Below are positions 1-7,687 of a DNA stretch of 16,657 nt, piece after piece. Made by a program: the position numbers and the translations under genes. Numbering within the stretch: position 1 is the first letter of the stretch; each line of letters starts with the position of its first letter. The stretch is from assembly GCA_965370045.1 (NCBI GenBank), contig CBDUSI010000101.1, positions 1-16,657 on the forward strand, given 5' to 3'. The notes beneath the pieces were generated by a model. That model saw only the letters and a list, made by a program, of their open reading frames with translations, ran no database searches and had not been told where the DNA came from. The DNA comes from CAZONU01 sp965370045 (lineage in GTDB: Bacteria; Planctomycetota; SZUA-567; JAKLDR01).

Positions 1-10
1 CTGGTTACAA

Positions 11-28
11 AACTCCGGCTACGGAGTT
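11..28 (-). terminator. Candidate terminator hairpin downstream of the HEPN-like gene
   Basis: A perfect 7-bp inverted repeat (AACTCCG at 11-17, CGGAGTT at 22-28) with a 4-base loop. Read on the minus strand the stem is followed by a short TTGT run, so it could end the transcript of the gene at 161-1249, about 130 bases past its stop codon. The T-tract is short, so this is only plausible. The bases between this hairpin and the gene show nothing else that I can support. Confidence 0.35.
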
Positions 29-160
29 ACTCAATGCTAAAATGCTCTAGCGGACAAGTTAGATTGCCAGAATCCGCACATTGGCGGTCCAAGGGAGCAT
101 TGGACTACCTGTTCAAAATTTGAACTGGACCGATTAGTAAGAGATATGCAAAGGGATAAC

Positions 161-1249
161 TCAAGCACCGAGATCCCGAAAGTACTCGGCCACTCTCTCG
201 TCTCCGTGAGGGTCGGCAAATATGCGGGACAGGTTCTCATTCTGCATGAGTCGTTGTAGGGAATCGCGGGCGAGTTGCGCGACGAACTTCAGGACAGTCG
301 TGTCCTTCAAGCATTCGCGGTTCTTCACTCGATCCTCGATTTTTTTCAGAGAGATCTCATCCCCATGCGAAATCTCACTGCGCACCTTGGAGTAAAGACT
401 CCGGATGTCAGAGGCCAGATTCTTGCTCGCCCGAGTATCCTTTTCCAATGTCTTTGCTGCCCTGCATGCCAACCTCTTTGACAGCCCACCTCCATAGCAC
501 TGACCTGGGTCACCGTACAAAGCTTCCAGGGTTCGCCACATGTCTTGCACGAAATGGACCTCATCAAGATTGCGCGCTTCCCGGAAGATATGAATCGCTC
601 TCCCCAGGCGAGACTCCTCGAATCGCGCAACTCGTTCCGCGAATTGATCACTCGCCGCTATCAGCCGACCTTCAAATCCACGGAGCCAGCATAAACTGTT
701 CCAAACGGACTTGACCACAGCCAAGTCTCCAGAGTCAAAACGTTCGCTGGTCTCCGGGCTCTCCGGCCATAGTTCCCCATCCAACAAAGCCTCGGTACTG
801 TCGATGCCCACGCAGAAGCATAGTCCTTTGTCCTCCGCTTCCACCGCCTCCGTAGTTGGTTTCGGAGGATCGTCAAACCCCTCTTCTTCCGCGGTAACAG
901 CAACAGTAACACCGCCATCGCCCAACCAGCCCGCACATCCTCCGACAGGAGTACATGCCAGCGTTGGCTTCACAATGTAGAGGCAGGTTACGAAGTCGTT
1001 GACTAGGGTTTTCGGTACGAGTCTGCAGAAAGCCTCCCTGCTGTCTCGGGATTCCTTGGGAAGGGGCCAGCGAGGGAGTGCGATACACCATAACGCAGAG
1101 CACCCTTGGAGGTTGAAAGTGTTCTCCTCGACTTCAATAACTTGAAGGCCCAGGGGAAACTCCGCAGGGCTGGGCCAGTCATCGTTATGGTTTTCACCCT
1201 GATTGCGCGCTTTGAAGTGGAGCAAAGGCCACACGCAGCACTCATTCAT
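161..1249 (-). CDS. Hypothetical protein with ApeA-like HEPN domain in its C-terminal half
   Basis: A 362-residue protein. The N-terminal half (about 1-190) is Cys- and Trp-rich and I do not recognise it. Residues about 215-335 have the helical pattern of HEPN domains related to ApeA: a helix with WRTLEALYGD (238-247), LSKRLACRAA (256-265), then DIRSLYSKVRSEISHG (281-296). The last contains R290-S-E-I-S-H295, which fits the R-x4-6-H motif of HEPN nucleases. Known HEPN proteins of this group are RNases or structural relatives in phage-defence and toxin systems; activity here is inferred. The ATG is preceded by AGGA at a sensible distance. It starts 39 bases after the stop of the ATPase D gene on the same strand with no terminator between, so it may be co-transcribed. 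Its base composition is clearly less GC-rich than all neighbours, which suggests horizontal acquisition. Confidence 0.7.
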   Translation of the reverse strand: MNECCVWPLLHFKARNQGENHNDDWPSPAEFPLGLQVIEVEENTFNLQGCSALWCIALPRWPLPKESRDSREAFCRLVPKTLVNDFVTCLYIVKPTLACTPVGGCAGWLGDGGVTVAVTAEEEGFDDPPKPTTEAVEAEDKGLCFCVGIDSTEALLDGELWPESPETSERFDSGDLAVVKSVWNSLCWLRGFEGRLIAASDQFAERVARFEESRLGRAIHIFREARNLDEVHFVQDMWRTLEALYGDPGQCYGGGLSKRLACRAAKTLEKDTRASKNLASDIRSLYSKVRSEISHGDEISLKKIEDRVKNRECLKDTTVLKFVAQLARDSLQRLMQNENLSRIFADPHGDERVAEYFRDLGA

Positions 1250-1288
1250 ACGCCTGTCCTCCGGCCAAGGGTTCCGCTGGCAACTACT

Positions 1289-1918
1289 TCAGTGCGCGGC
1301 GGTCTCGCCGCGGATGATATCCTTGATCTTCATCAGGCGGGAGATATTGCCGCGCTCGTTCTCATCGAGCTTGTCGGCGATGTACTTGCGAGTTTCTTGC
1401 AGGTTAGGAATCAGCACGTACTCCAGAGCGTTGACCCGCCGGCGGGTCTTTTTCACCTCTTTGGCCAGGCGGCGGACGGTCTCCTCCCGGCGGGCCAGCT
1501 CCATGAGTTTCTCGGAGTAGCCACGCATGGCGGTCACCGCGCCGTCGAGCTCGGCGGGCGTGTCCAGGAAGCTGTAGGGCCGGCGCGGGCCGAGCTTGTA
1601 TTCGATGTGCGGCACGGGCACGCCCATCAGCTTGCGGAGGTGAAAGGCAACCACCGCCTTCGGGCGGGAGCCGGTCAGCGCGGCGCGCAGCGCGGGCGCG
1701 CCGGCCAGGGCCTCGGCCAGCGCGAAGCGGCCCAGCACCGCCGGCAGCTCCTCGTCGACCTCGCGCCGGAGGTCGCGGTAGGCGGCCACCCGCTCCATGA
1801 ACTCCTGCATCAACCCCTCGAGCTTGTCCTTGAGCAGCTTGTGGCCGCGCAGGGCGACGGCCAGCCGCCGCCGGATCTTGAGCAGCTCCATTCGGGTGGG
1901 GTTGACGCGCAGACGCAT
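1289..1918 (-). CDS. atpD: V/A-type ATPase subunit D (central rotor stalk)
   Basis: A 209-residue protein of normal family length. Subunit D forms the long antiparallel coiled coil that turns inside the A3B3 head and passes torque to the membrane ring. The N-terminal helix (MRLRVNPTRMELLKIRRRL) and the C-terminal helix (RRRVNALEYVLIPNLQET, then DENERGNISRLMKIKD) are the two conserved coiled-coil arms typical of the family. The start ATG lies two bases after the stop of subunit B, so translation is probably coupled. It is the last ATPase gene of the operon; a short gap then leads to the HEPN-like gene. The identification is firm. Confidence 0.96.
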   Translation of the reverse strand: MRLRVNPTRMELLKIRRRLAVALRGHKLLKDKLEGLMQEFMERVAAYRDLRREVDEELPAVLGRFALAEALAGAPALRAALTGSRPKAVVAFHLRKLMGVPVPHIEYKLGPRRPYSFLDTPAELDGAVTAMRGYSEKLMELARREETVRRLAKEVKKTRRRVNALEYVLIPNLQETRKYIADKLDENERGNISRLMKIKDIIRGETAAH

Positions 1919-1920
1919 GG

Positions 1921-3369
1921 CTAGTTCGCGGCCCCTCCTGCCCGGGTCGCCTCGCGCTCGTCAATCTCTCCGCCGGCGGCGCCGGCTTCCGGCCCGTCGG
2001 CGGAACTCCAGTACTTGTCGATGAACTCGTCCTTGACGCGCTTGAGCTCGGCGCGGGGCAGCAGGCCCAGCAGCTTCCAGCCCAGGTCCAGAGTTTCTTC
2101 GATCGTGCGGTTTTCGTCCTGGCCCTGGCGGATGTACTCGTCCTCGAAGCGGTCGGAGTAGTTGACGAACTTGAGGTCGACCTCGGTGAGCGCGCTCTCG
2201 CCGAGAACCTCCGCCAGCTCCTTGGCGGTCTTGCCGCGGGCGTAGGCGGCGTACAGCTGGTTCATGCTGTTGGCGTGGTCCTCGCGGGTCTTCCCCGGAC
2301 CGATGCCCTTGTCTTTCAAGCGCGAGAGCGAGGGCAGCACGTCCACCGGCGGGTAGACGCCCTGGGTATGCAGCACCCGCGAGAGGATTATCTGCCCCTC
2401 GGTGATGTATCCGGTGAGGTCGGGGATGGGGTGGGTCTTGTCGTCCTCGGGCATGGTCAGCACCGGGATCTGGGTGATGGAGCCCGGCTTGCCCTGCACC
2501 CGCCCGGCGCGCTCGTAGATGGTGGAGAGGTCGGTGTACAGGTAGCCGGGGTAGCCACGCCTGCCGGGGACCTCCTTGGCCGCGGCGCTGATTTCCCGCA
2601 GGGCCTCGCAGTAGTTGGTCATGTCCGTGAGGATGACCAGGACGTGCATGCCCTGCTCGAAGGCCAGGTACTCGGCGGTGGTCAGGGCCATGCGCGGGAC
2701 GGCGATGCGCTCAATGGGCGGGTCGTCGGCCAGGTTCATGAAGAGCACCGCGCGCTCCAGCGCGCCGGTGCGCCGGAAGTCGCTTATGAAGTAGTTGGCC
2801 TCCTCGAAGGTGATGCCCATGGCCGCGAAGACCACCGCGAACTTCTCGCCGCCCTTCCTGACCGTGGCCTGGCGGGCGATCTGGGCGGCGAGTTGCGCGT
2901 GGGGCAGACCCGAGCCCGAGAAGATGGGCAGCTTCTGGCCGCGCACCAGGGTGTTCAGCCCGTCGATGGTGCTCATGCCCGTCTGGATGAACTCGTTGGG
3001 GTAGTCGCGGGCGTAGGGGTTGAGCGGGTTGCCGTAGATGGACAGGCGCTTCTCGGGGATGATCGGCGGGCCCTCGTCGATGGGCGTGCCGAAGCCGCTG
3101 AAGACCCGGCCGAGCATCTCGGTGGAGACGCCGATCTCCAGGCCGCGGCCCAGGAACTTGATGCTGGCGTCCCTGGGGCTGATGCCGCGGGTGCCCTCGA
3201 ATATCTGGATGAGGGCGCGATCCTCCTGGATCTCCAGCACCCGGCCGCGGCGGACCTCGCCACCGGACAGCTTGACCTCGACCAGCTCCCCGTAAGCGAC
3301 CCCGCTGACCTCCTCGACCAGCATCAGCGGGCCGACGATGTCCTTGATGGTGCGGTATTCCTTGCTCAT
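1921..3369 (-). CDS. atpB: V/A-type ATPase subunit B (non-catalytic nucleotide-binding subunit)
   Basis: A 482-residue protein that alternates with subunit A in the A3B3 hexamer of the soluble head. It has the beta-barrel N-terminus (IVGPLMLVEEVSGVAYGELVEV), the family's degenerate P-loop (SGSGLPHAQLAAQI, from 151) which lacks the GKT of a true Walker A, and PSLSRL with Arg350 at the place of the arginine finger that reaches into the catalytic A site. The end has a low-complexity Ala/Gly/Glu tail of about 28 residues that is likely disordered. The ATG overlaps the stop of subunit A by four bases (ATGA), so translation is coupled and near-equal amounts of A and B are expected. Confidence 0.98.
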   Translation of the reverse strand: MSKEYRTIKDIVGPLMLVEEVSGVAYGELVEVKLSGGEVRRGRVLEIQEDRALIQIFEGTRGISPRDASIKFLGRGLEIGVSTEMLGRVFSGFGTPIDEGPPIIPEKRLSIYGNPLNPYARDYPNEFIQTGMSTIDGLNTLVRGQKLPIFSGSGLPHAQLAAQIARQATVRKGGEKFAVVFAAMGITFEEANYFISDFRRTGALERAVLFMNLADDPPIERIAVPRMALTTAEYLAFEQGMHVLVILTDMTNYCEALREISAAAKEVPGRRGYPGYLYTDLSTIYERAGRVQGKPGSITQIPVLTMPEDDKTHPIPDLTGYITEGQIILSRVLHTQGVYPPVDVLPSLSRLKDKGIGPGKTREDHANSMNQLYAAYARGKTAKELAEVLGESALTEVDLKFVNYSDRFEDEYIRQGQDENRTIEETLDLGWKLLGLLPRAELKRVKDEFIDKYWSSADGPEAGAAGGEIDEREATRAGGAAN

Positions 3370-5150
3370 TTCGTCACCTCGGCCTGCTCCCTGGTCACCG
3401 CCGCGAGCTGCTCGTCGATCTTCTTCTTAATCTCGTCAAACCTGCTGATTTCCTTCTCGTCGATCAGCTTGCCGCGGGCGATATCTTCCTTCGCGGGGAT
3501 GTTCAGGATTTCGTCGAGCACCCCGCCCTCGTCGAGCGTCTTGCGGGCGGCCCCGTAGTAGTACAGGATGATGTCCAGCAGCTTGAACTGGAGCGTCACG
3601 TGGGTGTAGGTATCCAGCTCGTCAAAGGCGTTCTGGTGCAGGAAGTCCTCGCGGATCAGCTTGGAGGCCTCCAGCAGCAGGCGCTCGGCGGGCGCCAGGG
3701 CGTCCATGCCCACCAGGCGGACCAGCTCCTCGAGCTCGCTCTCGCGCTGCAGCAGGACCATGGCCGCGCGGCGGTTGTTACGCCACTCGGGGTCCACGTT
3801 CTGGCCCATGTGCTCGTCGATCACGTCCTGGTAGAGCGAATAGCTCGACAGCCAGTTGATGGCCGGGAAGTGCCGGGCGAAGGCCAGGCGGTCGTCCAGC
3901 CCCCAGAAGACCTTGACCACGCGCAGGGTGGCCTGGACCACCGGCTCGGACATGTCCCCGCCCGGGGGGCTCACCGCGCCGATGATGCTCAGCGATCCCT
4001 TGCGCCCTTCCGACCCCAGGCAGGTCACCAGGCCACTTCTCTCGTAGAAGCTGGCGATGCGGCTGGCCAGGTACGCGGGGTAGCCCTCCTCGCCGGGCAT
4101 CTCCTCCAGGCGTCCGGAGATCTCGCGCATGGCCTCGGCCCAGCGACTGGTGGAGTCGGCCATCAGCGCCACCGAGTAGCCCATGTCCCGATAGTACTCG
4201 GCCATGGTGATGCCGGTGAACACCGACGCCTCGCGGGCGGCCACCGGCATGTTGGAGGTGTTGGCCACCATCACGGTGCGCTCCATGAGCGGGCGCCCGC
4301 TGCGGGGGTCTACCAGGTGCGGGAACTCCTGGAGCACGTCGGTCATCTCGTTGCCGCGCTCACCGCAGCCCACGTAGACGATGATCTCCGCGTCGGCCCA
4401 CTTGGCCAACTGGTGCTGGACCACGGTCTTGCCGCTGCCGAAGGGGCCGGGCACGCAGGCGGTGCCGCCCTTGGTCAGCGGGAAGAACATGTCCAGGACG
4501 CGCTGCCCGGTGATCAGCGGCTCGACCTGGGGCAGCTTCTTGGCCACCGGGCGCCCGCTGCGCACCGGCCAGCGCTGGGCCAGCTTGACCTCCACTGGCC
4601 CCTCGGAGGTCTCGATCCGCGCGCAGACGTCCTCGACGGTCATTTCCCCGGAGCCGACCTCGGCGAGCTTGCCCTTCACCCCCGGCGGCACCATCACCTT
4701 GTGGACCACCAGGGAAGTCTCCTGCACGGTGCCCAGGACGTCCCCGACGGCCACCTCGTCGCCGGAGCGCGCGGTGGGCTTGAAGTGCCACTTCTTCTCG
4801 CGGTCCAGCGCCGGCGCGGACGCGCCGCGGGTGATGTACTCGCCGTGCAGCTCCTTGAGGACGTCCAGCGGCCGCTGCACGCCGTCGTAGATGGACTGCA
4901 TGACTCCCGGGCCCAGCTCCACGCTGAGGGCCTCGCCGGTGGTCACCACCGGCTCGCCGGGCGCCAGGCCCTCGGTCTCCTCGTACACCTGGATGGAGTA
5001 CCGGTCGCCGCGGACCTCGATAATCTCGCCGAAGAGGCCCAACTTCCCGACCCGGGCCATGCCGTACATCTGCGCGCCGGCCAGCCCCCGGGCCACCACC
5101 AGGGGACCCGAAACCTTGATCACAGTGCCGGTAACCTGCTTCTCAGCCAT
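3366..5150 (-). CDS. atpA: V/A-type ATPase subunit A (catalytic subunit)
   Basis: A 594-residue catalytic subunit of normal length. After the beta-barrel N-terminus (GTVIKVSGPLVVA) comes the insert region that marks A-type and V-type catalytic chains (about 110-205). The Walker A motif GPFGSGKT is at 235-242, the catalytic glutamate lies in GERGNE (Glu264), and the Walker B strand ends at ALMADSTSRW (Asp332). All catalytic residues that I can identify are present. The ATG is four bases after subunit F, with AAGGGG as ribosome binding site. In bacteria such complexes work either as ATP-driven Na+/H+ pumps or as ATP synthases; direction cannot be read from the sequence. Confidence 0.98.
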   Translation of the reverse strand: MAEKQVTGTVIKVSGPLVVARGLAGAQMYGMARVGKLGLFGEIIEVRGDRYSIQVYEETEGLAPGEPVVTTGEALSVELGPGVMQSIYDGVQRPLDVLKELHGEYITRGASAPALDREKKWHFKPTARSGDEVAVGDVLGTVQETSLVVHKVMVPPGVKGKLAEVGSGEMTVEDVCARIETSEGPVEVKLAQRWPVRSGRPVAKKLPQVEPLITGQRVLDMFFPLTKGGTACVPGPFGSGKTVVQHQLAKWADAEIIVYVGCGERGNEMTDVLQEFPHLVDPRSGRPLMERTVMVANTSNMPVAAREASVFTGITMAEYYRDMGYSVALMADSTSRWAEAMREISGRLEEMPGEEGYPAYLASRIASFYERSGLVTCLGSEGRKGSLSIIGAVSPPGGDMSEPVVQATLRVVKVFWGLDDRLAFARHFPAINWLSSYSLYQDVIDEHMGQNVDPEWRNNRRAAMVLLQRESELEELVRLVGMDALAPAERLLLEASKLIREDFLHQNAFDELDTYTHVTLQFKLLDIILYYYGAARKTLDEGGVLDEILNIPAKEDIARGKLIDEKEISRFDEIKKKIDEQLAAVTREQAEVTK

Positions 5151-5154
5151 TAGC

Positions 5155-5475
5155 CTACCCCTTGGTTATCAGGTCCACGCCGATGGCGTGTTCCAGGAAA
5201 GTCTTCATCTCGGCCAGGGCCAGCCCCCGCGAGCCGGTCGAGACCGGCAGCACCAGGAGCGCCGCGCCGGAGCGCTCGCGGAAATCCTTGACCGCCTCGG
5301 CGGCGAGTTCCGCCTGGTTCTCGGGCACCAGGACCACGCCCACCGACGGATCGCGGGAAAGCGCGGCCAGGGCCTCGCCGAGCTCCCTGGTGCCGGCGGT
5401 CTCGCGAAGCTCCGCGCCCATCGCCAGGTAGGGAAGGGCCTCTTCGGCCGGTCCCAGCGCAATCATCCGGGCCAT
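5155..5475 (-). CDS. atpF: V/A-type ATPase subunit F (central stalk regulator)
   Basis: A 106-residue protein matching the usual length of subunit F, the small Rossmann-like protein that binds the rotor shaft D. Conserved features are the GAELRET patch near residue 20, the central hydrophobic strand VGVVLVPENQAE, a second strand ALLVLPV, and the C-terminal IGVDLITKG ending. I chose the ATG whose A is the last base of the TGA stop of subunit C (one-base overlap). The open frame continues further upstream, but that extension lies inside subunit C and is low-complexity Arg/Gly, so it is not used. Called F in the archaeal scheme and NtpG in Enterococcus. Confidence 0.9.
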   Translation of the reverse strand: MARMIALGPAEEALPYLAMGAELRETAGTRELGEALAALSRDPSVGVVLVPENQAELAAEAVKDFRERSGAALLVLPVSTGSRGLALAEMKTFLEHAIGVDLITKG

Positions 5476-6491
5476 CAGCCGCAGCTCTCCCACAGAAGCG
5501 CCTTGACAGCCGCGGGCTCCACGCCGCGCAGGCGGCCCACCAGGGCCAGGCGCACGTTTCTCTCCTCCACGGCCAGGGCCCAGGCGTAGGCGTAGACCCG
5601 GCCCGCCCCGAAGGCCTCGCCGCGCAGCTCCCTGGCGCGCACGGTCAGCCAGTCGAAGGCGGCCTTCTCCCAGCGGTTGAGGTTGCGCTCCTCGCCGCCG
5701 CCGAACACCTCGCCGGCCAGCCCCGGAGTCAATCCCTCCGCCAGGGCGTCGGGCCAGGCGGCCAGCTCCGCGCCCCACAGCCGGGCGGCGAGCCCCTTCC
5801 CGAGCTCCCCGCGCAAGAGAAGCCGCGGCAGCCAGGCGCTCAAGGCCGCGCCCTCGTCCCCGCCGGAAACCAGCTTGCCACGCCAGACCAGGAGCGCCAA
5901 GCGCACTTTGACCTCGTCGCGCACGTGACCCAGCACCGCGGCGTCGCCCAGCGCCCCGGCCAGGCGCAGCGACTCCAGGAGCCTCGCGGAATCCAGGGCC
6001 AGGTCCAGCACCAGGCTCGGCTCCGGGGCGTCCACCTCGGTCAGCGCCGCGAGCAGCAACTCCAGCCCCCGGGCGGCCTCGCTCCCGTCGTCAAAATCCG
6101 CAAGAAGCTCGCGGACCTCGTCGGGGGCCACCTCCGCGCCCCCGGCCTCGGCCAGCTTGGCGCGGACCCGCTCCTTCAACGCCCCGAAGCGCCGCGCCAG
6201 GGCGGTAAGCTCGAACATCGCCGGGGAGGGGCAGTCGCGTTCCAGCGATTCCAGCGCCCCGGAGTAGTAGCCGGCCACCGTCTCGGCGACCTCGGCCGGG
6301 GTGCGCGCCCCGGCCACCAGGCCGCGCAGCGGGCTCTCGGCCAGGGCGCCCGCGGCGGCCGCCGGCGAGTCCGCCTCGGCCAGGCGCTCCAGGGCCTCAA
6401 AGCCCAGGAGCAGCCCCTCCAGCGCGGCGACGCGCCCGGAGGCGTAGGTCCAGGCCTCGGCCCGTGCGGAAGCGACGGCGGGAGCGCTCAT
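5475..6491 (-). CDS. atpC: V/A-type ATPase subunit C (rotor-to-ring adaptor)
   Basis: A 338-residue all-helical protein, the usual size of the V/A-type C (eukaryotic d) subunit. It caps the membrane ring and holds the D-F shaft. It diverges from well-studied members and is Ala/Leu-rich, but the C-terminal signature is clear: GRVYAYAWALAVEERNVRLAL followed by VGRLRGVEPAAVKALL, matching the family pattern in which EIRNVR precedes a short helix. The start ATG overlaps the TGA of subunit E as ATGA and has AGGGAA upstream. The frame stays open upstream of this ATG, but that extension lies within the E gene. Position between E and F fits the conserved gene order. Confidence 0.9.
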   Translation of the reverse strand: MSAPAVASARAEAWTYASGRVAALEGLLLGFEALERLAEADSPAAAAGALAESPLRGLVAGARTPAEVAETVAGYYSGALESLERDCPSPAMFELTALARRFGALKERVRAKLAEAGGAEVAPDEVRELLADFDDGSEAARGLELLLAALTEVDAPEPSLVLDLALDSARLLESLRLAGALGDAAVLGHVRDEVKVRLALLVWRGKLVSGGDEGAALSAWLPRLLLRGELGKGLAARLWGAELAAWPDALAEGLTPGLAGEVFGGGEERNLNRWEKAAFDWLTVRARELRGEAFGAGRVYAYAWALAVEERNVRLALVGRLRGVEPAAVKALLWESCG

Positions 6492-7090
6492 GTTCCCTGC
6501 CCGCCCCCTTCGCCGAAGAGAATCGCGGCGACCTCGGGGGAAAGCGCCCCCTTGCGGTCGGCCAGGCGGCCCGCCCAGCTGAAGTCGAACTCGAAGCGCT
6601 CGGCGCGGACCACCAGACCGCCGCCGGCCGGGCCGGGCTCGTCGGACAATTCGAGCTTGCCCTGGCGTCCGGCGTTGATCTTCTCGAGGAAGGCGCCGGA
6701 GAGCAGACCGCGCTCGCGCTCGCCGACCGCGATCCGCCCGACGAGTTCCGAGGGCACCTCGGCCAGCCAAGCTTCGGCCAGACTCAGGAACTTCTCTTCG
6801 CTCAGTTCGGCCAGCCCTTCCAGCGCGCCGGCGAAGGCCTGCTCGATGAGCCGGTTCTTCTCGGTGAGCACCGCCAGCCGCGCCTCGGTGCGCGCGCGGG
6901 AGAGCTCGCGGTTGTGCTCGGCCTCCAGGCGGGCCAGCTCGCGCTTGCGGTGGGCCTCGAAGCGCTCGGCGACCTCGCGCTCCTCGGCGGCGAGCTTGTC
7001 CTCAAGCCGGCCGTGCGCCTCGCCGACGATGACCGCGGCCTCCTTCTCGGCCTCGGCCAGGACGGCCTTCTCTACATTCTCAAGACCCAT
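6488..7090 (-). CDS. atpE: V/A-type ATPase subunit E (peripheral stalk)
   Basis: A 200-residue protein. Residues 1 to about 95 are a long charged helix rich in Glu, Ala and Arg, which pairs with subunit H/G to make the peripheral stalk, or stator. The rest (about 100-195) is the globular head that binds the top of the A3B3 head, ending in FEFDFSWAGRLADRKGALSPEVAAILFGE, as expected for E proteins. The ATG follows the stop of K by 11 bases; the upstream purines (AAGAG) are a weak ribosome binding site. The stop overlaps the start of subunit C. Confidence 0.92.
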   Translation of the reverse strand: MGLENVEKAVLAEAEKEAAVIVGEAHGRLEDKLAAEEREVAERFEAHRKRELARLEAEHNRELSRARTEARLAVLTEKNRLIEQAFAGALEGLAELSEEKFLSLAEAWLAEVPSELVGRIAVGERERGLLSGAFLEKINAGRQGKLELSDEPGPAGGGLVVRAERFEFDFSWAGRLADRKGALSPEVAAILFGEGGGQGT

Positions 7091-7101
7091 GAGCGAAGCT
7101 C

Positions 7102-7665
7102 TTACTCTTTAACTTCAACTTCGGCGACCGAGGTCTTGTTCTTGTCCGGGTGGTACTTCAGGCCCTCCTTGGGAGCCAGCCACAGGATGCTCAGGATGGC
7201 CGCCAGCAGCGCCACCACCGCGTAGGTCTCGACCAGCGCGGGCATGAGAATCGCCTTGCCGCTCTGCTCCGGGCGACGCGCGGTCAGGTTGATGGCGGCC
7301 GCGGAGGTCTCGCCCTGGTAGACCGCGCTCTTCATCATGGCCACGCCCGCCCCGATGCCGATGGCCATCATCCCGAACCCCGCTATGGGGGTCACCGCGA
7401 CGGCGTTGTCAATCAGCCCGCAGGTGCGGACCACCATGATGGTCACAATGAAGCCGTAAAAGCCCTGGGTGCCCGGCAGGGCCATGAGCACCAGGAGCTT
7501 GCCGAAGAGGTCCGGCTTCTCGCTCATCACCCCGGCGGCCTGCCCGGCGGCGATGCGGATGCCCCGCGCCGAGCCCATACAGCCCAGCATCATGGCGCCG
7601 GCGGCGCCGAGCATGGCCCAGCCCAGGCCCGTGTTGAGGAAGTACTCTGCGATCAAATTGTCCAT
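7102..7665 (-). CDS. atpK: V/A-type ATPase subunit K (membrane rotor ring, Na+-type site)
   Basis: A 187-residue proteolipid with four membrane helices, a fused pair of hairpins. It makes the rotating ring that carries ions. Helix 2 has LPGTQGFYGF (Leu63, Thr66, Gln67, Tyr70) and no carboxylate; helix 3 has YQGETSAAA (Gln117); helix 4 has ALVETYAV (Glu146). These match the Na+ ligand set of Enterococcus hirae NtpK (Leu61, Thr64, Gln65, Gln110, Glu139, with Tyr68), with consistent offsets. Hence one ion site per four helices and probable Na+ coupling; ion choice is inferred from the motif. A charged tail of about 25 residues after helix 4 is unusual. The ATG has a good AAGGAGA site upstream. 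Confidence 0.97.
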   Translation of the reverse strand: MDNLIAEYFLNTGLGWAMLGAAGAMMLGCMGSARGIRIAAGQAAGVMSEKPDLFGKLLVLMALPGTQGFYGFIVTIMVVRTCGLIDNAVAVTPIAGFGMMAIGIGAGVAMMKSAVYQGETSAAAINLTARRPEQSGKAILMPALVETYAVVALLAAILSILWLAPKEGLKYHPDKNKTSVAEVEVKE

Positions 7666-7687
7666 CGAGGTTCTCCTTCACCAAGCA

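Noticed and set aside
37..240. 67-codon minus-strand frame at the left edge
   Set aside because: Overlaps the end of the HEPN-like gene in another frame and has no recognisable feature.
1250..1288. Terminator between ATPase D and the HEPN-like gene
   Set aside because: Only a 4-bp GCCA/TGGC pairing without a T-tract was found.
1106..1924. Long plus-strand open frame opposite ATPase D
   Set aside because: Low-complexity Gly/Ala/His/Gln-rich product, mirror of a conserved gene in GC-rich DNA.
2275..5153. Two long plus-strand frames (2275-3558 and 3600-5153) opposite ATPase A and B
   Set aside because: Typical antisense shadows with His/Gln/Ala/Val/Leu bias and no domain signature; the opposite strand codes for unmistakable ATPase subunits.
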